Positions 4,935-7,386 of a DNA stretch of 7,386 nucleotides are shown in pieces (the first letter of the stretch is position 1; the number at the start of each line of letters is the position of its first letter). Under the pieces are notes generated by a model, which did not search any database, had not been told where the DNA came from, and saw nothing but the letters and a program-made list of their open reading frames with translations. Source of the stretch: Planctomycetota bacterium. GTDB lineage: Bacteria; Planctomycetota; Phycisphaerae; UBA1845; CAIVHJ01. The translations under genes were made by a program, and so were the position numbers. The stretch lies in the NCBI GenBank assembly GCA_022565195.1, contig JADFJZ010000062.1, positions 1 through 7,386 on the forward strand, written 5' to 3'.

Positions 4935-7386
4935 ATGATCGCAAAAATCATCGAAATCTGTGGCCGCAACCGGGTGATGGTGTTGCTGATGACCGCCTTC
5001 ATCGTCATGGGCGGCGTGTGGACCATCTTCAATATCCGGTTGGATGCCATACCCGATCTGTCTGATGTACAGGTCATTATCTTCACCGAGTACCCTGGTC
5101 AAGCACCGCAGGTGGTCGAAGATCAAGTGACCTATCCACTCACGACCTCGATGCTGGCCGTGCCGTTCGCCAAGGCCGTACGCGGGTACTCATTCTTCGG
5201 AATCTCGTTTGTCTACATCATCTTTGAAGACGGCACGGACATGTACTGGGCGCGATCGCGCGTTCTGGAGTATCTCAACTATGTCGCCAGCCGACTGCCC
5301 AAGGGAATCACGCCCCAACTGGGACCGGATGCGACAGGTGTCGGCTGGGTCTATCAGTACTCCATCCGTAACGGCTATTACTGCCCGCATCATCCCGACG
5401 GCCAGTTTCGCCATCCCGATCACCCCAACGAGTGGTACGCAACCCTCAGCGAGGCACCGGAGAAAATTCGTGACAAGCTGGAACGGGTTCGCAACTTCGA
5501 GCACGGCGGCCTCTGTCCGTGGGATGGCCAGACAGAGTTGGTATTGGCCCAATACGATCTTTCTGAATTGCGGAGCATGCAGGATTGGTATCTTCGTTAT
5601 GAATTGACCGCCGTCAAAGGTGTGGCGGAGGTCGCCGCGATCGGAGGTTTCGTTCGGCAATACCAGGTCGTCGTCGACCCCGATAGGTTGCTCGCTTATG
5701 ACATCCCGCTCAGCCAGATCAAGATGGCGATCAAGATGTCCAATAACGACGTCGGTGGTCGCGTACTGGAGATGTCTGAAACCGAGTATATGGTTCGGGG
5801 CCTCGGTTACCTTGCAGCCCTTTCACCTGAGCAGATTCGTCAGGCAGAGGAACAGGGCGTTCCCCTCAGTCGAGTTCGGGCTCGGCAAGGCATTGAAGAC
5901 CTCAAGAAGACCGTGATCCGTGCCACGCCCGAGGGAACAGCGGTGTACCTTCGTGATGTGGCGGATGTCCATCTGGGACCCGAGATCCGGCGCGGCCTGG
6001 CCGAGGCTGATGGTCAAGGCGAGGTGGTCGGCGGCATCGTCGTCATGCGCTTTGGCGAGAACGCCCTGGAAGTGATCCACAATGTCAAACAGAAAATAAA
6101 CGATCTCAAACTGGGATTGCCTCCCGGCGTTGATGTCGTCACCGAGTACGACCGATCCGCGCTCATTGAAAGAGCAGTCGACTCGCTGATAGAAAAACTG
6201 ATCGACGAAATGATCGTCGTGGCCATCATCTGCGCGATCTTCTTGCTCCATCTGCGCAGCAGCCTGGTGGCCATTTTCGTCATTCCCACTGCCATACTCA
6301 CCAGTCTCATCATCATGCAAATCATGGGGCTGAACGCAAATATCATGAGCCTGGGCGGCATCGCCATCGCCATCGGCGCCATGGTCGACAGTTCCATCGT
6401 CATGGTAGAAAACGCCCATAAACATTACGAGCGTGACAAAGGCAAGAAACCTCATGCCGAGATCATCATCGAGTCCGCCAAAGAAGTGGGGCCCACGCTG
6501 TTCTTCTCGCTGCTCATCATTACCGTGAGCTTCATTCCCATCTTCGTACTCGGCGAGCAGAGCGGGCGCTTGTTCAAACCCCTCGCCTATACCAAGACCT
6601 TCGCCATGGGCGCTTCGGCGTTTCTGGCGATCACGGTCGTGCCCGTCTTGATGATTTACTTCATCCGTGGTCGCATCCCAAGTGAAAAGACCAACCCCAT
6701 AAGCCGCTTGCTGCAGCGGGTCTATGAACCATTCTTCTGGATGGCCATGAAAGGGCGCTATTGGACGCTGCTCATCGCAGCGATACTGATTGCAAGCACC
6801 ATTCTGCCCCTGCAGGAGTACATCTTTGGTGAACAGGTTGTGGGCGAGAGGATTCCCTGGTTGAAGCTGAACCGGCAACTCGGCAGCGAGTTCATGCCCC
6901 CGCTCAATGAAGGTGATCTGCTCTACATGCCCACAACCGATCCGGGCATCAGCGTGACGAAAGCCCGCGAACTGCTCCAGCAGACCGATGCTTTGATCGC
7001 CACCTTCCCGGAAGTACACCACGTCTTCGGCAAGATCGGCCGGGCCGAGACCGCCACGGACCCCGCCCCGCTGAGCATGATCGAAACAACCATCATGCTG
7101 GAACAAGACCGCAGCAAATGGCGCAAGCGACACTTCGACCGCTGGTTCGCCTTCTTGCCGGAGTTCATCAAGCACTACTCCGGCCTGCACTACTTCTGGC
7201 CGGAAGAGCGACCGATTACGATCAAGGAACTCTCCTATGGCTACGAAGATCGGGGCGAGCAAGTACCCGGGCTGGATGACGTCGTGGCCTTTCCAGGCCT
7301 GACCAACGCCTGGACCATGCCCATCAAGACCCGCATCGACATGCTCTCGACGGGCATCAAGACGCCGGTGGGCATCAAGCTGATGG
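4935..7386 (+). CDS. cusA: CusA-type RND Cu(I)/Ag(I) efflux pump, 3' end beyond the window
   Basis: Inner-membrane pump subunit, proton-driven; 817 codons are present without a stop. The start ATG has GAGAGAA about eight bases upstream. It follows E. coli CusA closely: IPDLSDVQVII, YPGQAPQVVE, TYPLTTSML, GPDATGVGW, GLNANIMSLGGIAIA. TM1 is about residues 13-33, TM2 426-443, then TM3-TM6 and a segment near YWTLLIAAILIAS; TM8-12 lie beyond the window. D485 matches the proton-relay D405 of E. coli, and M471, M483 and M558 match the membrane Met relay (M391, M403, M486). M665, M715, E717, R800 and M803 match the periplasmic site M573, M623, E625, R669, M672. This favours Cu/Ag over the Zn/Co/Cd pump CzcA. 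By M803 the protein is 131 residues longer than E. coli CusA, mostly from insertions near 147-205 (with C150, H152, H153, H160, H163, C194), 297-319 and 728-786. It is presumably co-transcribed with cusB across the palindrome-bearing gap. Confidence 0.96.
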   Translation, partial: MIAKIIEICGRNRVMVLLMTAFIVMGGVWTIFNIRLDAIPDLSDVQVIIFTEYPGQAPQVVEDQVTYPLTTSMLAVPFAKAVRGYSFFGISFVYIIFEDGTDMYWARSRVLEYLNYVASRLPKGITPQLGPDATGVGWVYQYSIRNGYYCPHHPDGQFRHPDHPNEWYATLSEAPEKIRDKLERVRNFEHGGLCPWDGQTELVLAQYDLSELRSMQDWYLRYELTAVKGVAEVAAIGGFVRQYQVVVDPDRLLAYDIPLSQIKMAIKMSNNDVGGRVLEMSETEYMVRGLGYLAALSPEQIRQAEEQGVPLSRVRARQGIEDLKKTVIRATPEGTAVYLRDVADVHLGPEIRRGLAEADGQGEVVGGIVVMRFGENALEVIHNVKQKINDLKLGLPPGVDVVTEYDRSALIERAVDSLIEKLIDEMIVVAIICAIFLLHLRSSLVAIFVIPTAILTSLIIMQIMGLNANIMSLGGIAIAIGAMVDSSIVMVENAHKHYERDKGKKPHAEIIIESAKEVGPTLFFSLLIITVSFIPIFVLGEQSGRLFKPLAYTKTFAMGASAFLAITVVPVLMIYFIRGRIPSEKTNPISRLLQRVYEPFFWMAMKGRYWTLLIAAILIASTILPLQEYIFGEQVVGERIPWLKLNRQLGSEFMPPLNEGDLLYMPTTDPGISVTKARELLQQTDALIATFPEVHHVFGKIGRAETATDPAPLSMIETTIMLEQDRSKWRKRHFDRWFAFLPEFIKHYSGLHYFWPEERPITIKELSYGYEDRGEQVPGLDDVVAFPGLTNAWTMPIKTRIDMLSTGIKTPVGIKLM
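5373..5549 (+). other. Cys/His-rich insertion in the CusA porter domain, ribbon-like
   Basis: Residues 147-205 replace a short loop of E. coli CusA and add about 55-60 residues. The segment starts YYCPHHPDGQFRHPDH (148-163) and ends GGLCPWDG (191-198). The order resembles the adaptor's ribbons (YTCxMHP ... GxCPxCGM), but the last Cys is replaced by D197. It probably lies in the periplasmic porter domain before the conserved DLSELRSMQDW. Metal binding is inferred, not shown. Confidence 0.6.

Noticed and set aside
5823..7262. Antisense frame of 479 codons opposite cusA
   Set aside because: It lies wholly inside the well-supported pump gene and is rich in Asp, His, Gln and Gly, as expected from the complement of membrane-protein codons. 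The pump frame has clear family motifs.
4935..7386. The pump as a CzcA-type zinc/cobalt/cadmium exporter
   Set aside because: The three periplasmic Met ligands with their Glu and Arg partners and the membrane Met relay match CusA.

Overview
The window carries one tRNA gene followed by most of a copper/silver efflux operon on the + strand. The host is a Gram-negative-type (diderm) bacterium of moderately high GC, since the operon encodes an outer-membrane channel, a periplasmic adaptor and an inner-membrane RND pump. The tRNA has no encoded CCA, which fits many lineages outside the enteric gammaproteobacteria. I cannot name the phylum from sequence alone.

Layout: a tRNA-Ile2 (anticodon CAT) lies at 31-103. 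Positions 104-563 hold about 460 bases with no convincing gene, probably the promoter and leader of the operon; there are short dyads and one good -35 box near 490. A TolC-family outer-membrane factor follows (564-2048). It overlaps by four bases (ATGA) a very long CusB-type membrane fusion protein (2045-4825, 926 aa). A 109-base gap holding a long imperfect palindrome (4837-4919) comes next, then a CusA-type RND pump (4935 to the window end, first 817 codons, no stop inside the window).

Together the three proteins would form a CusCBA-type tripartite pump that takes Cu(I)/Ag(I) from the periplasm and inner membrane and expels it across the outer membrane. The copper/silver assignment rests on conserved methionines. 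The adaptor has the three-Met site of CusB (M103, M117, M119). The pump has the three-Met site of CusA with its flanking Glu and Arg (M665, M715, E717, R800, M803), the membrane methionines and the transmembrane Asp (D485).

The unusual part is the adaptor. Besides an N-terminal Cys/His heavy-metal-binding module and a normal HlyD/CusB core, it has six more CxxC ribbon modules between residues 513 and 767. These appear to be three copies of a two-ribbon unit joined by a Trp-containing linker. A DUF3347-like domain with two cysteines follows. That gives 22 cysteines in ribbons and 24 in total. The pump also carries a roughly 55-60-residue insertion, absent from E. coli CusA, that looks like a degraded ribbon of the same kind. 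No separate CusF metallochaperone gene is seen between the genes, so the adaptor array may do that job; this is inference.
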